A stretch of 64,000 nt of DNA from Bacillus sp. SORGH_AS_0510 (GTDB taxonomy: Bacteria > Bacillota > Bacilli > Bacillales > Cytobacillaceae), in NCBI RefSeq assembly GCF_030818775.1, contig NZ_JAUTAU010000001.1:4096001-4160000 (forward strand). Direction: 5' to 3'. Positions 7,756 through 16,900 of this stretch are shown here, piece after piece. The notes beneath the pieces are model-generated. The model saw nothing but the letters and a program-made list of their open reading frames with translations, did not search any database and was not told where the DNA came from. Both the position numbers and the translations under genes were made by a program. Numbering within the stretch: position 1 is the stretch's first letter; each line of letters begins with the position of its first letter.

Positions 7756-8142
7756 GAAAAAGTCTTGGGATTTGCTACTTTTACTTTTTACTTCTTTTTC
7801 TCTATAAAAAGTAGATCTAGAGCCTGGCTACTTCTACTTTTTCCTTCTTATCTCTGAAAAAAGTAGATCTAGAACCTCTCTACTTCTATTTTTTCCTTCT
7901 TATCTCTGAAAAAAGTAGATCTAGAACCTCTCTACTTCTATTTTTTCCTTCTTATCTCTGAAAAAAGTAGATCTAGAACCTCTCTACTTCTACTTTTTTC
8001 TTCTTATCTCTGAAAAAAGTAGATCTAGAACCTCTCTACTTCTACTTTTTCTTTTTTCTCTTTAAAAAAGTAGATCTAGAGCCTGGCTACTTCTACTTTT
8101 TCCTTCTTATCTCTGAAAAAAGTAGATCTAGAGCATGGCTTT
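7756..8142. repeat. 52-bp tandem hairpin array A
   Basis: Seven clear units plus a degenerate first one. The motif GTAGATCTAG begins at 7811, 7863, 7915, 7967, 8019, 8070 and 8122, a period of 52 bp (once 51). Each unit contains complementary arms (AAAAAGTAGA and TCTACTTTTT) about 17 nt apart, so each can fold. The middle alternates between GCCTGGCTAC and ACCTCTCTAC variants. There is no open frame through the array. It fills most of the space between the DnaA-box cluster and the hom terminator. Confidence 0.9.
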
Positions 8143-8155
8143 CGTAAAATGAAAA

Positions 8156-8175
8156 AAAGAGCCATATAGCTCTTT
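8156..8175 (-). terminator. Terminator after hom
   Basis: AAAGAGC / GCTCTTT with a 6-nt loop, followed on the minus strand by a run of T. Confidence 0.8.
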
Positions 8176-8191
8176 CATTGTTTGTAGATTC

Positions 8192-9427
8192 TTATAAAGC
8201 CTTAAGCGCTTTTATCTGTTTCACCTTCTCGTATTCTCCTATAATCGGATAATAGATAAGATTATTTTGTTTGGCCAGCAGGGCAATTTCTCTATCTGTC
8301 GCTTTGATTACAAACGTTTCATCCGCCACTTCTTCAATCCAAGTAATGGAAGGAGTCCCCTGTTTATGCTTCACTCCATGCACAAGCCACGTTTCCTTCT
8401 TGTCACTCTTACTAAACCCCGTTACCGCTTCTTGAGAACACGCATTATTCTGTTTTTCTGGGGAATTTTTACACACATGAACTAAATCCTCAATTACCGC
8501 ACTCGCTGTAGGAAACATTCCAGCTCCTGGTCCCTGAAGAGTAATCTCTCCAACTATATCAGATTGGACATTTACTGCATTCTGGACGCCTTCAACATGG
8601 TAAAAAGGATGTTCTTTACCCACTAGGGCTAGTTTGACAGTTGCATTAATTTGATCACCCAACCTTGTAATACTCGCAATATGCTTAAACCTTAGCCCTG
8701 CATTTTCTGCCGCATCAATCAAGTCACTTGTTATTGAAGTAATCCCTTCACGATTAACATCCTGCCAGTTGGGTTCTTTTCCAAAAGCCAGTCTGCTTAA
8801 AATCATGGTTTTATAAAAAGCATCAAAGCCCTCCACGTCATTTGTCGGGTCAGCTTCAGCAAAGCCATTCTCTTGTGCTAATACTAACGCCTGAGCAAAT
8901 GTCTGCTTTTTCTCCCTCATTTCTGTGAGGATAAAATTGGAGGTACCATTGAGAATTCCTCGAATTTGCTTCACACGATTAATGTTTAATAACTGTCTAA
9001 GTGTTTGTATAACGGGAATTCCTCCGGCAACAGTAGCTTCAAAACCAACCGAAACTTTCTTCTCATCTGCCAGCTCAAGCAGTTCTTTCCCGTGATGGGC
9101 GAACATTTCTTTATTCGCCGTAATGATGTGACATCCACGCTCAATCGCTGATTTCAAAAAGGTAAAGGTTGGCTCTTTATCGACGATGGCCTCAATAACT
9201 ATATCCAGTTGTTTGAGCTTCAGGATTTCTTCAAAGTCTGTAGTAACTAACACATGCTCACTAATGTTTCTTTCCTTTTCCCTGTTCCTGATTAAAATTG
9301 CTGTAACTTCAACCTTCTTTCCTAATGCGGCTGCAAGCTCCTCACTGTGTGAATGTATTGTTCGATAGACACCTTCACCAACTGTTCCAAAACCCAGGAT
9401 TGCCACTTTTATTACAGACACAATCAT
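8192..9427 (-). CDS. hom: Homoserine dehydrogenase, no ACT domain
   Basis: Reduces aspartate semialdehyde to homoserine, the branch point for methionine and threonine. The Rossmann motif GFGTVGEGVY is near residue 12, followed by TANKEMFAHHG and the substrate-binding stretch around EADPTNDVEGFDA. The last 80 residues do not look like the ACT regulatory domain of the usual 430-residue Bacillus Hom, so feedback by threonine is probably absent. Instead a SAM-I riboswitch sits directly upstream, pointing to a methionine-dedicated enzyme. The start is uncertain: ATG 9427 is close to AAGGGATGG, and a GTG at 9421 is an alternative. The gene is monocistronic. Confidence 0.95.
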   Translation of the reverse strand: MIVSVIKVAILGFGTVGEGVYRTIHSHSEELAAALGKKVEVTAILIRNREKERNISEHVLVTTDFEEILKLKQLDIVIEAIVDKEPTFTFLKSAIERGCHIITANKEMFAHHGKELLELADEKKVSVGFEATVAGGIPVIQTLRQLLNINRVKQIRGILNGTSNFILTEMREKKQTFAQALVLAQENGFAEADPTNDVEGFDAFYKTMILSRLAFGKEPNWQDVNREGITSITSDLIDAAENAGLRFKHIASITRLGDQINATVKLALVGKEHPFYHVEGVQNAVNVQSDIVGEITLQGPGAGMFPTASAVIEDLVHVCKNSPEKQNNACSQEAVTGFSKSDKKETWLVHGVKHKQGTPSITWIEEVADETFVIKATDREIALLAKQNNLIYYPIIGEYEKVKQIKALKAL

Positions 9428-9479
9428 CCATCCCTTCCCTACACGATTTTTAACATGCGGCTGTTTAATTTTTACAAAG

Positions 9480-9507
9480 AAAAACCCTCTTCAATAAGAA
9501 GAGGGTT
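9480..9507 (-). terminator. Riboswitch expression-platform terminator
   Basis: On the minus strand: AACCCTCTTC, loop TTATT, GAAGAGGGTT, then TTTTC. It ends 53 bp before the hom start. Confidence 0.9.
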
Positions 9508-9629
9508 GGATTCCTCCTCTTATCTATCAGGTTAAAAAATAACCTGCAGGAATTAGCACCTTTTCAAGGAATACCTTGAAGGTTGCCGGGTTTCATCGGG
9601 CCTAGTCCCTCCACCACTCTGGATAAGAG
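9480..9629 (-). promoter_or_regulatory. SAM-I (S-box) riboswitch leader of hom
   Basis: Read on the minus strand, the leader begins CTCTTATCCAGAG, then GGTGGAGGGACTAGGCCC and GATGAAACCCGGCAACC. It closes with GATAAGAG, which pairs with the first bases as P1. These are the hallmark S-box core sequences. The aptamer spans about 9515-9629, followed by an intrinsic terminator at 9480-9507. When S-adenosylmethionine is plentiful the terminator should form and hom should be off. Confidence 0.95.
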
Positions 9630-9719
9630 TTTTTATTTGATTTTTCATTTAATTTCCAAGTTATAAAGAGAATTGTAGTTGATGCAGTGTTAAATGTCAA
9701 TATATTCTTTCAATTGTAA

Positions 9720-10025
9720 CTAACGGACACCACTTGTAAATTTGGCATGTTCTTCTTTTACTAATTTAATAAAATTTTCCTTTTCAAAATCCATACTGGT
9801 AATCATTTTGATATTTTGCTCACTGCTTAAGAACCGCCTCACCTTTCTGTTTTGGTGAATGATATAAGCATATCTAACATCCTTTTCGAGTGAAGTGAAC
9901 CAGTCTTCTTCCCTTAGTCTAATTAAGTTCTTTTCAAATTTCGATTTAGAGAACCGATCAGGTATGAGAAATTCAATGACTTCTCCTGCGATATCAACAA
10001 GTAAATCAATGATAAAACCGCTAAT
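9720..10025 (-). CDS. Hypothetical protein, probable ATT start
   Basis: An open frame of 101 codons not reachable from ATG, GTG or TTG. It reads ISGFIIDLLVDIAGEVIEF at the start. It continues with a charged helical region (FSKSKFEKNLIRLREEDWF, then RYAYIIHQNRKVRRFL) and ends HAKFTSGVR. AAGGAG lies 9 nt before the ATT codon at 10025, and there is no ATG/GTG/TTG start in the open frame upstream. The composition looks coding: an amphipathic N-terminus, then a soluble body. ATT starts are rare (infC is the known case), so an unseen indel or a decayed gene is the alternative. I do not recognise the family. The 21-bp array lies directly upstream. Confidence 0.5.
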   Translation of the reverse strand: MSGFIIDLLVDIAGEVIEFLIPDRFSKSKFEKNLIRLREEDWFTSLEKDVRYAYIIHQNRKVRRFLSSEQNIKMITSMDFEKENFIKLVKEEHAKFTSGVR

Positions 10026-10054
10026 GGAAAACCACTCCTTAGAAAAATGATAGA

Positions 10055-10201
10055 TTGTAGATAAATTATCAATTTGTGTAGATATATTATAAAACTGTGT
10101 AGAAAAAATGTAAAAGTGTGTAGATATATCGAAGAAACGTGTAGAAAAAAGGCAAAAATGTGTAGATATTTCTCAAAAGCGTGTAGAAATCTCCTACATC
10201 C
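10055..10201. repeat. 21-bp periodic repeat array 1
   Basis: Seven copies of GTGTAGA (first copy TTGTAGA) begin at 10055, 10076, 10097, 10118, 10139, 10160 and 10181, exactly 21 bp apart. After the third copy the following bases alternate between TAT and AAA types, giving a 42-bp super-period. It lies between the argH terminator and the ATT-start gene. Because 21 is a multiple of three, a frame stays open across it (Cys-Arg every seven residues), but no ribosome site supports translation. Confidence 0.85.
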
Positions 10202-10219
10202 CCCTTTTCACAGCAAAAA

Positions 10220-10243
10220 GAAACCCACCGTTTGGCAGGTTTC
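10220..10243 (-). terminator. Terminator after argH
   Basis: On the minus strand, GAAACCTGCC, loop AAAC, GGTGGGTTTC, then TTTTT. Two of the pairs are G-T wobbles. Confidence 0.8.
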
Positions 10244-10250
10244 TCACATT

Positions 10251-11627
10251 TTATCGCTTCAATTTCCCCTCAGCAAGCTCAATTTGCTTCTCCACCTGCT
10301 CCGGAGCCGTACCTCCAAAGCTGTTTCGAACGGCAACTACGTGTTCTGGAGCTAAAACCTCGTAAATATCCTCTTCAAATAAAGGACTAAACTCTTGATA
10401 TTCTTTAAAGCTCAAATCTAGTAAAAACTTATTGGACTGGATCGCATATAGAACAATTTTTCCAATGACCTCATGGGCCTCACGGAATGGTAACCCCTTT
10501 GTAACCAGATAATCCGCAATATCCGTAGCATTCGAGAAATCATTGTTAATTGCTTTACGCATCACATCTTTATTAACCGTCATCGTTTCAATCATTGGTG
10601 CCAATAGTTTTAAAGATCCTTCCAATGTTTCCACGGTGTCAAACATGCCTTCTTTATCTTCTTGTAAGTCCTTATTGTAGGCAAGCGGCAATCCTTTTAG
10701 CACTGTCAAAAGCCCAATAAGGTTGCCATAGGTACGACCTGTTTTTCCACGAAGCAGTTCTGGTACATCCGGATTCTTCTTTTGCGGCATAATGCTTGAG
10801 CCCGTGCAGAATGAATCATCTAACTCAACAAACTGGAATTCTTGGCTGGACCAAATTACTAGTTCCTCGGAGAATCTAGAAATATGTGTCATGATTATAG
10901 AACCAATCGATAAAAATTCGAGAATAAAGTCACGGTCACTCACGGCATCCATACTGTTTGGATACACGGTTTCGAATCCTAACAGATCTGCTACACGTTC
11001 ACGGTTGATAGGAAAAGTAGTCCCTGCTAACGCACCAGAACCAAGTGGAAGCCAGTTAACACGTTTTAGACTATCAATCAGTCTTTCCTTATCACGTTCA
11101 AACATCCAGAAATAAGCCATTAAATGGTGAGCAAACGATACTGGCTGCGCACGCTGGAGATGAGTATAGCCTGGAATTAAGGTTTGGACATGTTCTTTTG
11201 CCTGCTCGATTAAAGCTCCCTGAACATCTTCGATCAATTTAATCAGTTCCGTTGTTTTTGTTCTTAAATAAAGATGCATATCAGTAGCTACTTGATCATT
11301 CCGGCTTCGGCCCGTATGGAGTTTACCGCCCACCTGTCCGATTTTTTCAATCAGTAGCTTTTCAATATTCATATGAATGTCTTCATCTTCTACTAAAAAC
11401 TCCACTTGGTTCGCATTGACCATTTTTTGAATCGCTTGAAGGCCCTCTTTAATTTTTCCAGCATCCTCCATCGGAATAATTCCACATTCACCCAACATCT
11501 GCACATGTGCCAGGCTTCCGGCGATATCCTCTTTTGCTAACTTTTGATCAAAAGATATGGATGCTGTAAATTCCTCTACGAGCTTGTTGGTTTCTTTTGT
11601 AAATCGTCCGCCCCATAACTTAGACAT
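10251..11627 (-). CDS. argH: Argininosuccinate lyase
   Basis: Cleaves argininosuccinate to arginine and fumarate, the last step of arginine synthesis. It has 458 residues from [12 protein letters not shown]. It carries the fumarase/aspartase superfamily signature [12 protein letters not shown], and HTGRSRNDQ and YTHLQRAQP are also present. The ATG at 11627 has GGAGGAGC upstream; the frame stays open to 11684, but those codons precede the ribosome site. It lies 63 bp after argG and shares its transcript. A terminator follows at once. Confidence 0.98.
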   Translation of the reverse strand: MSKLWGGRFTKETNKLVEEFTASISFDQKLAKEDIAGSLAHVQMLGECGIIPMEDAGKIKEGLQAIQKMVNANQVEFLVEDEDIHMNIEKLLIEKIGQVGGKLHTGRSRNDQVATDMHLYLRTKTTELIKLIEDVQGALIEQAKEHVQTLIPGYTHLQRAQPVSFAHHLMAYFWMFERDKERLIDSLKRVNWLPLGSGALAGTTFPINRERVADLLGFETVYPNSMDAVSDRDFILEFLSIGSIIMTHISRFSEELVIWSSQEFQFVELDDSFCTGSSIMPQKKNPDVPELLRGKTGRTYGNLIGLLTVLKGLPLAYNKDLQEDKEGMFDTVETLEGSLKLLAPMIETMTVNKDVMRKAINNDFSNATDIADYLVTKGLPFREAHEVIGKIVLYAIQSNKFLLDLSFKEYQEFSPLFEEDIYEVLAPEHVVAVRNSFGGTAPEQVEKQIELAEGKLKR

Positions 11628-11690
11628 TTCCTGCTCCTCCTTAAAATGAAAGAAGATAGCCCCCGAAATAGGATTCGAGGGCAATCCGAA

Positions 11691-12902
11691 TTATTTTACA
11701 ATCGTTTCTTTTTTAGTAACCTCTGAATATACCTTTGTTGGTAAGCCCCAAATCTTAATAAAGCCAACAGCCGCATTGTGATCGAATGCATCACCTTTTG
11801 AGTAGGTAGCAAGCTCCTCGTTGTATAAGCTATATGGTGATTTACGGCCAACAACTGTGTGATTTCCTTTATGAAGCTTCACACGAATGGTTCCAGTCAC
11901 AGTCTTTTGTGTTTCATCAATAAATGCATCAAGAGCTGGTTTAATAGGAGAATACCAAAGACCTTCATAAATGATCTTTGCCATCTGCTGCTCCACCTGC
12001 GTCTTAAATTGAGTAACCTCACGAGTTAATGTTAAGAATTCTAATTCCTTATGCGCATTGATTAAAATTAATGCACCCGGATTTTCATACACTTCTCTTG
12101 ATTTAATTCCTACTAAGCGATTTTCAATGTGGTCAATACGTCCCACACCATGCTTACCGCCAAGTGCGTTTAATGTTTCAATTAATTGAACAAGTGGAAG
12201 CTTCTCACCATTAAGGGCAACAGGAACCCCTTGTTCGAATTCAATTTCTACGTATTCAGCTGCGTCAGGAGTTAGTTCAATCGGATTCGTCCAATCGAAG
12301 GCTGCTTCAGGCGCTTCTGCCCATGGGTCTTCAAGCACTCCTGCCTCACATGCACGTCCCCAAATGTTCGCATCAATTGAGAAGGGATTATCTAAATCTA
12401 CTGGAATTGGAATACCGTTTTCTTCAGCATATTTAATTTCTTCATCACGTGTCATTCCCCATTCACGAACCGGAGCAACCACTTTTAGGCTTGGATTTAA
12501 TGCTTGAATGGACACTTCGAAACGGACTTGGTCGTTTCCTTTTCCTGTACAGCCGTGAGCGACTGCTGTAGCCCCTTCTTTTTCTGCAACTTCTACTAAT
12601 AGCTTTGAAATTAGCGGACGGGAAAGAGCTGAAGATAATGGATACTTTCCTTCATACAAACAATTAGCCTTTAATGCTGGTAAAATATATTCCTTTGCTA
12701 GCAATTCTTTTGCATCGATCATATAAGCTTTAACTGCTCCCACATTTAAAGCCTTATTTTTAATAGCTTCTAAGTCTTTTCCTTCACCTACATCAAGACC
12801 TAGTGCAATGACATCATAGCCATATTTTTCTTGGATCCATTTCACTGAAACGGATGTATCTAAACCACCTGAGTATGCTAAAACAATTTTTTCCTTTGCC
12901 AT
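11691..12902 (-). CDS. argG: Argininosuccinate synthase
   Basis: Joins citrulline and aspartate using ATP. It is the full family length of 403 residues. The N-type ATP pyrophosphatase loop is [15 protein letters not shown] at residues 8-22, and [14 protein letters not shown] and [15 protein letters not shown] are further signatures. The start ATG has GAGGAG upstream. The gene begins a transcription unit: an 84-bp gap to argF contains a sigma-A-like promoter and a perfect ARG box. In B. subtilis argGH is unlinked from the argC operon; here it directly follows it. Confidence 0.98.
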   Translation of the reverse strand: MAKEKIVLAYSGGLDTSVSVKWIQEKYGYDVIALGLDVGEGKDLEAIKNKALNVGAVKAYMIDAKELLAKEYILPALKANCLYEGKYPLSSALSRPLISKLLVEVAEKEGATAVAHGCTGKGNDQVRFEVSIQALNPSLKVVAPVREWGMTRDEEIKYAEENGIPIPVDLDNPFSIDANIWGRACEAGVLEDPWAEAPEAAFDWTNPIELTPDAAEYVEIEFEQGVPVALNGEKLPLVQLIETLNALGGKHGVGRIDHIENRLVGIKSREVYENPGALILINAHKELEFLTLTREVTQFKTQVEQQMAKIIYEGLWYSPIKPALDAFIDETQKTVTGTIRVKLHKGNHTVVGRKSPYSLYNEELATYSKGDAFDHNAAVGFIKIWGLPTKVYSEVTKKETIVK

Positions 12903-12927
12903 CTGTATATTCTCCTCTTGCTTTTAT

Positions 12928-12941
12928 TGAATTTTTATTCA
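12928..12941. promoter_or_regulatory. ARG box (AhrC/ArgR operator) of argGH
   Basis: TGAATTTTTATTCA is a perfect palindromic match to TGAAT-N4-ATTCA. It sits just downstream of the argG promoter (-10 at 12954-12959), so it would block transcription when arginine-loaded AhrC binds. Confidence 0.8.
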
Positions 12942-12953
12942 ATCAATAGAATT

Positions 12954-12982
12954 ATTATACAACAACTCTCGCAAAAAGTGAA
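12954..12982 (-). promoter_or_regulatory. argGH promoter
   Basis: On the minus strand: -35 TTCACT (12982-12977), a 17-bp spacer and a perfect -10 TATAAT (12959-12954). Confidence 0.65.
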
Positions 12983-12986
12983 ACTA

Positions 12987-13955
12987 TTATGCTAATAAAA
13001 GTTTTAAAATTGCTTTTTGCGCATGCAGGCGGTTCTCTGCTTCATCAAACACAACAGAATGAGTACCATCAATAATATCTCCAGTAACCTCTTCCTCACG
13101 ATGTGCAGGTAAGCAATGTAAGAAGATATAGTCTGATTTTGCTAGTTTGCAAAGTTCATCATTTACCTGATAGCCTTCAAACGCCTTCAATCTTTTTTCC
13201 GTTTCTTCTTCCTGCCCCATGCTGGTCCAGACATCTGTTACCACAACATCCGCTTCCTTGATTGCTTCAAATGGATCATTTGTAATGACAACCGAACATC
13301 CTGTTTGACTGCCCGCTTTGATTGCTGCTTCAGTAATTTTTCCATCAGGTAAATATCCCGGGGGGCTGGCGATGCTAACATCCATTCCTACTTTTACTGC
13401 CCCTTCCATTAATGAATGGGCCATATTATTATTGCCGTCTCCGATATAGCAAAGCTTTAACCCAGCCAGTTTCCCTTTATGCTCCAGGATTGTTAATAAA
13501 TCAGCTAATACCTGTGTTGGATGTTGTAGATCAGTTAACCCATTGATGACTGGAACAGTTGCATGTTCTGCTAATTCCTTCACAGAATCATGTGAAAACG
13601 TTCGAATCATGATTCCATCCACATAGCGGGATAATACTTTGGCTGTATCGGAAATACTTTCCCCACGTCCGAGCTGAATATCTTTTGAGCTTAGGAAGAT
13701 GGCATGCCCTCCAAGCTGCAGCATCCCCACTTCAAACGAAACCCTAGTACGAGTAGATGATTTTTCAAAAATCATTCCTAACACCTTACCATTTAAGAAA
13801 GGCTGGGGCGTCCCTTGGTTTTGCATTTGCTTTAGTTCTAGCGCATCATTTAACAGGTAAAGGATTTCATCAGTAGTGAAATCCGATAGCTGTAAAAAAT
13901 CTTTTCCTTTCAGTTGCGGGTTATTAATTTCGTTCAATTTAATGGCTTCTAACAT
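12987..13955 (-). CDS. argF: Ornithine carbamoyltransferase
   Basis: Makes citrulline from ornithine and carbamoyl phosphate. It has 322 residues. The carbamoyl-phosphate motif is SSTRTRVSFEV and the ornithine-side motif is HCLPAHREEEV; LTDLQHPTQVLADL is also conserved. The start ATG at 13955 lies inside the last codons of carB (17-bp overlap), with GAAGGTG upstream, so the two are translationally coupled. The longer frame from 13991 lies wholly in carB sequence. It is the last gene of the argC-carB unit. Confidence 0.97.
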   Translation of the reverse strand: MLEAIKLNEINNPQLKGKDFLQLSDFTTDEILYLLNDALELKQMQNQGTPQPFLNGKVLGMIFEKSSTRTRVSFEVGMLQLGGHAIFLSSKDIQLGRGESISDTAKVLSRYVDGIMIRTFSHDSVKELAEHATVPVINGLTDLQHPTQVLADLLTILEHKGKLAGLKLCYIGDGNNNMAHSLMEGAVKVGMDVSIASPPGYLPDGKITEAAIKAGSQTGCSVVITNDPFEAIKEADVVVTDVWTSMGQEEETEKRLKAFEGYQVNDELCKLAKSDYIFLHCLPAHREEEVTGDIIDGTHSVVFDEAENRLHAQKAILKLLLA

Positions 13956-16900
13956 GAACGGCACCTTCTTTTTCAATATTATAATACTCACTTACCGTCC
14001 GTACTTGTGATTCCTGTTGTGCTCCTTTTTGCAGGCCAAATGTTGCCTCAATCGTATCTAAATGAGTGAACACAGGTATTTTGTAACGAACAGCATGCTC
14101 GCGAATTTGAAAACCAAACTTCATTTTATTTCGACCTTGATTTGGAATGTTGATTACTGCTTTAATTAACTGTTTACGAAAAAAGCTGCTTACATCCGCA
14201 TCATCCTTAATCACTACCTCAACAGGAATGCCATTTTGTTGAAGGAAAAGAGCGGTTCCTTCAGTTGCGGCGATGCTATAATTTTGGCCGACCAATTCCG
14301 CAATAATCGGGAGACTTGCAGGCTTTTCACGGTCCGAGATGGAGAAAAATAGATAATTTTTCTCTGGATCATCACTAAGTGAAAGAATCGATTTTTCGAG
14401 CGCTGCTTGGAACGTTACACCCATGCCTAGTGCTTCGCCTGTTGATTTCATTTCCGGCCCAAGTACATGATCAACGCCCTTTAGCTTACTTGATGAAAAT
14501 ACTGGCGTTTTTACAGCATAATAGTTCGGCTCCGCTAGTAGGCCTTGGGTTGGTGATAACTGTTGTAAGGATTGACCAAGTTGAACACTGGTTGCCCATT
14601 CGATCATCGGAACGCCGGTTACCTTGCTGATGATTGGCACTGTTCTCGAAGAGCGCGGGTTTACTTCTAATACATAAACTTCACTTTCATAAATAACAAA
14701 TTGAATGTTCATCATACCAATGACTGAAGTAGATTTTGCTAACTTACTAGCATAATCAATTAAAGTTTGCTTGATAGTTTCTGTTAAAGAGATCGGCGGG
14801 AAAACCGTAATGCTATCCCCTGAATGAACACCTGCTTTTTCTATATGCTCAAAAATACCTGGAACGACGATTGTTTCTCCATCACTAATAACATCAATCT
14901 CACACTCTAATCCAGGTAAATATTTATCTACTAATAATGGCCACATGGATGCCTGCGAGTTCCCCTCAAGCTGGACAATATATTGGTTAAGCTCTTCTTC
15001 TGAAAAAATAGTAAACATCGATTGTCCGCCTATTACATACGATGGGCGAACAAGAACTGGGTAGCCTAATTTTTCTGCGGCCTCTTTCAATTCATCTGGG
15101 TGTGAGACTGTTTGACCCTCAATATGGGGAATATTTAAGTCTTCAAGCAGTTGATAGAATTCCTTTCTATCTTCTAAACGATCAACATTCTGAACAGAGG
15201 TTCCTAAAATGTTTACTCCTTCTTCTTCAAGTGCATGCGCCAAATTAATCGCCGTTTGTCCGCCAAACTGAATGAGAACTCCTTCCACTTGTTCCTTTTC
15301 AATCACGTGGAGAACATCCTCTGCCGCTAGAGGTTCGAAATATAGACGGTCGGCAACAGAATAATCTGTGCTCACTGTCTCTGGATTGTTGTTGATAACA
15401 ACCGCTTCGTATCCGTTTTTCTTAATTGCTTTTGCCGCGTGGACAGAACAATAATCAAATTCAATCCCTTGGCCAATACGAATCGGACCAGAACCAATTA
15501 CGAGGATTTTCTTTTTATTTGTAACTTCAACCTCGTCAAACCCATGCCAAGTTGAGTAGTAATAAGGTGTAACGGCATCAAATTCAGCAGAACAGGTATC
15601 AACCATTTTATAGCCCGGTTTTAGGTTTAGCTCTTTCCACTTTTTTCTCATTTCCTTTTCAGGAATATTGAATATTTGTGATAAAAGTTTATCAGAAACA
15701 TTATTTCGTTTAGCTTGTTTAAGCAGAAGGACAGGAACCTGACCCCATTGATAGGACGCCAATTCCTTTTCAATCTCAACGATTGAACTAATTTTGTGTA
15801 AAAACCATGGATCAACCTCTGTTAACTGCTGTATTTTTTCAAGAGTAATCCCTCTTCTAAAGCATTCGGCAATGATAAATAGCCGTCTGTCATTTGCTGT
15901 TGCAAGAAGGTCATAAAGAGCATCATCTTCTGCTGATTTATTCGCCTCAAGACAGAGACCATATACATTCATCTCCATTGACCGAATCGCTTTGTTTAAA
16001 GCCCCTTCAAATGTCCGGTCAATCGCCATTACTTCACCTGTTGCTTTCATTTGTGTCCCCAGTGTACGGTCTGCTTCTGGAAACTTATCAAATGGGAAGC
16101 GAGGCAGTTTCACCACAATATAATCAATCGCTGGCTCAAATGAAGCAAACGTGTTACCTGTTATTGGATTCACAATCTCATCCAAATGGTACCCAATTGC
16201 ACACTTTGCCGCCATTCTTGCTATTGGATATCCTGTTGCTTTGGAAGCAAGCGCGGACGAGCGGCTTACCCTTGGATTTACTTCGATAATATAGTACTGA
16301 TTGGATTCTGTGTGGAGAGCAAACTGAATGTTGCATCCTCCAATGATTCCTAGTTCTCTAATAACTTTAATGGAAACGTCACGAAGCATTTGATATTGAA
16401 CGTCTGTCAATGTCTGAGATGGAGCAACTACAATGGAATCTCCTGTATGAACGCCGACAGGGTCCATGTTTTCCATATTACACACTATGATGCACGTGTC
16501 ATTTGCATCGCGCATGACTTCGTACTCAATTTCCTTCCACCCTTTAATGCTTTTTTCAACTAGTACCTGCCCAATTGGACTGGCAGCAAGCCCTTTTTTC
16601 AAGACGATTTCAAGTTCGTCATCGTTATGAGCGAATCCGCCGCCCTCACCACCTAATGTATAGGCAGGACGAATAATCACTGGAAATCCAATTTGCTTAA
16701 CGAACTGTACTCCTTCTTCGTAGCTGTGAATGATCGAAGATTCAGGAATCGGTTCACCGATTGTAAGCATCAGATTACGGAATCTTTCTCGGTCCTCTCC
16801 ATTTTTGATCGATTCAACCGAAGTTCCTAGTAGTTCTACATTATATTTTTCTAATATCTTTTGTTCATATAGTTGAACTGTTAAATTTAATCCGGTTTGG

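Noticed and set aside
7756..8142. The 52-bp and 21-bp arrays as CRISPR arrays
   Set aside because: The units are contiguous or near-identical with no unique spacers, and no cas genes are in the window.
10074..10355. A 93-codon plus-strand frame with Cys-Arg every seven residues
   Set aside because: It arises because the 21-bp repeat is a multiple of three. It has no ribosome site, starts at TTG and runs antisense into the argH terminator and 3-prime end.
15894..16289. A 131-codon plus-strand frame opposite carB
   Set aside because: It is entirely antisense to the well-supported carB gene and has no ribosome site; the same holds for the other plus-strand frames under the arginine operon.
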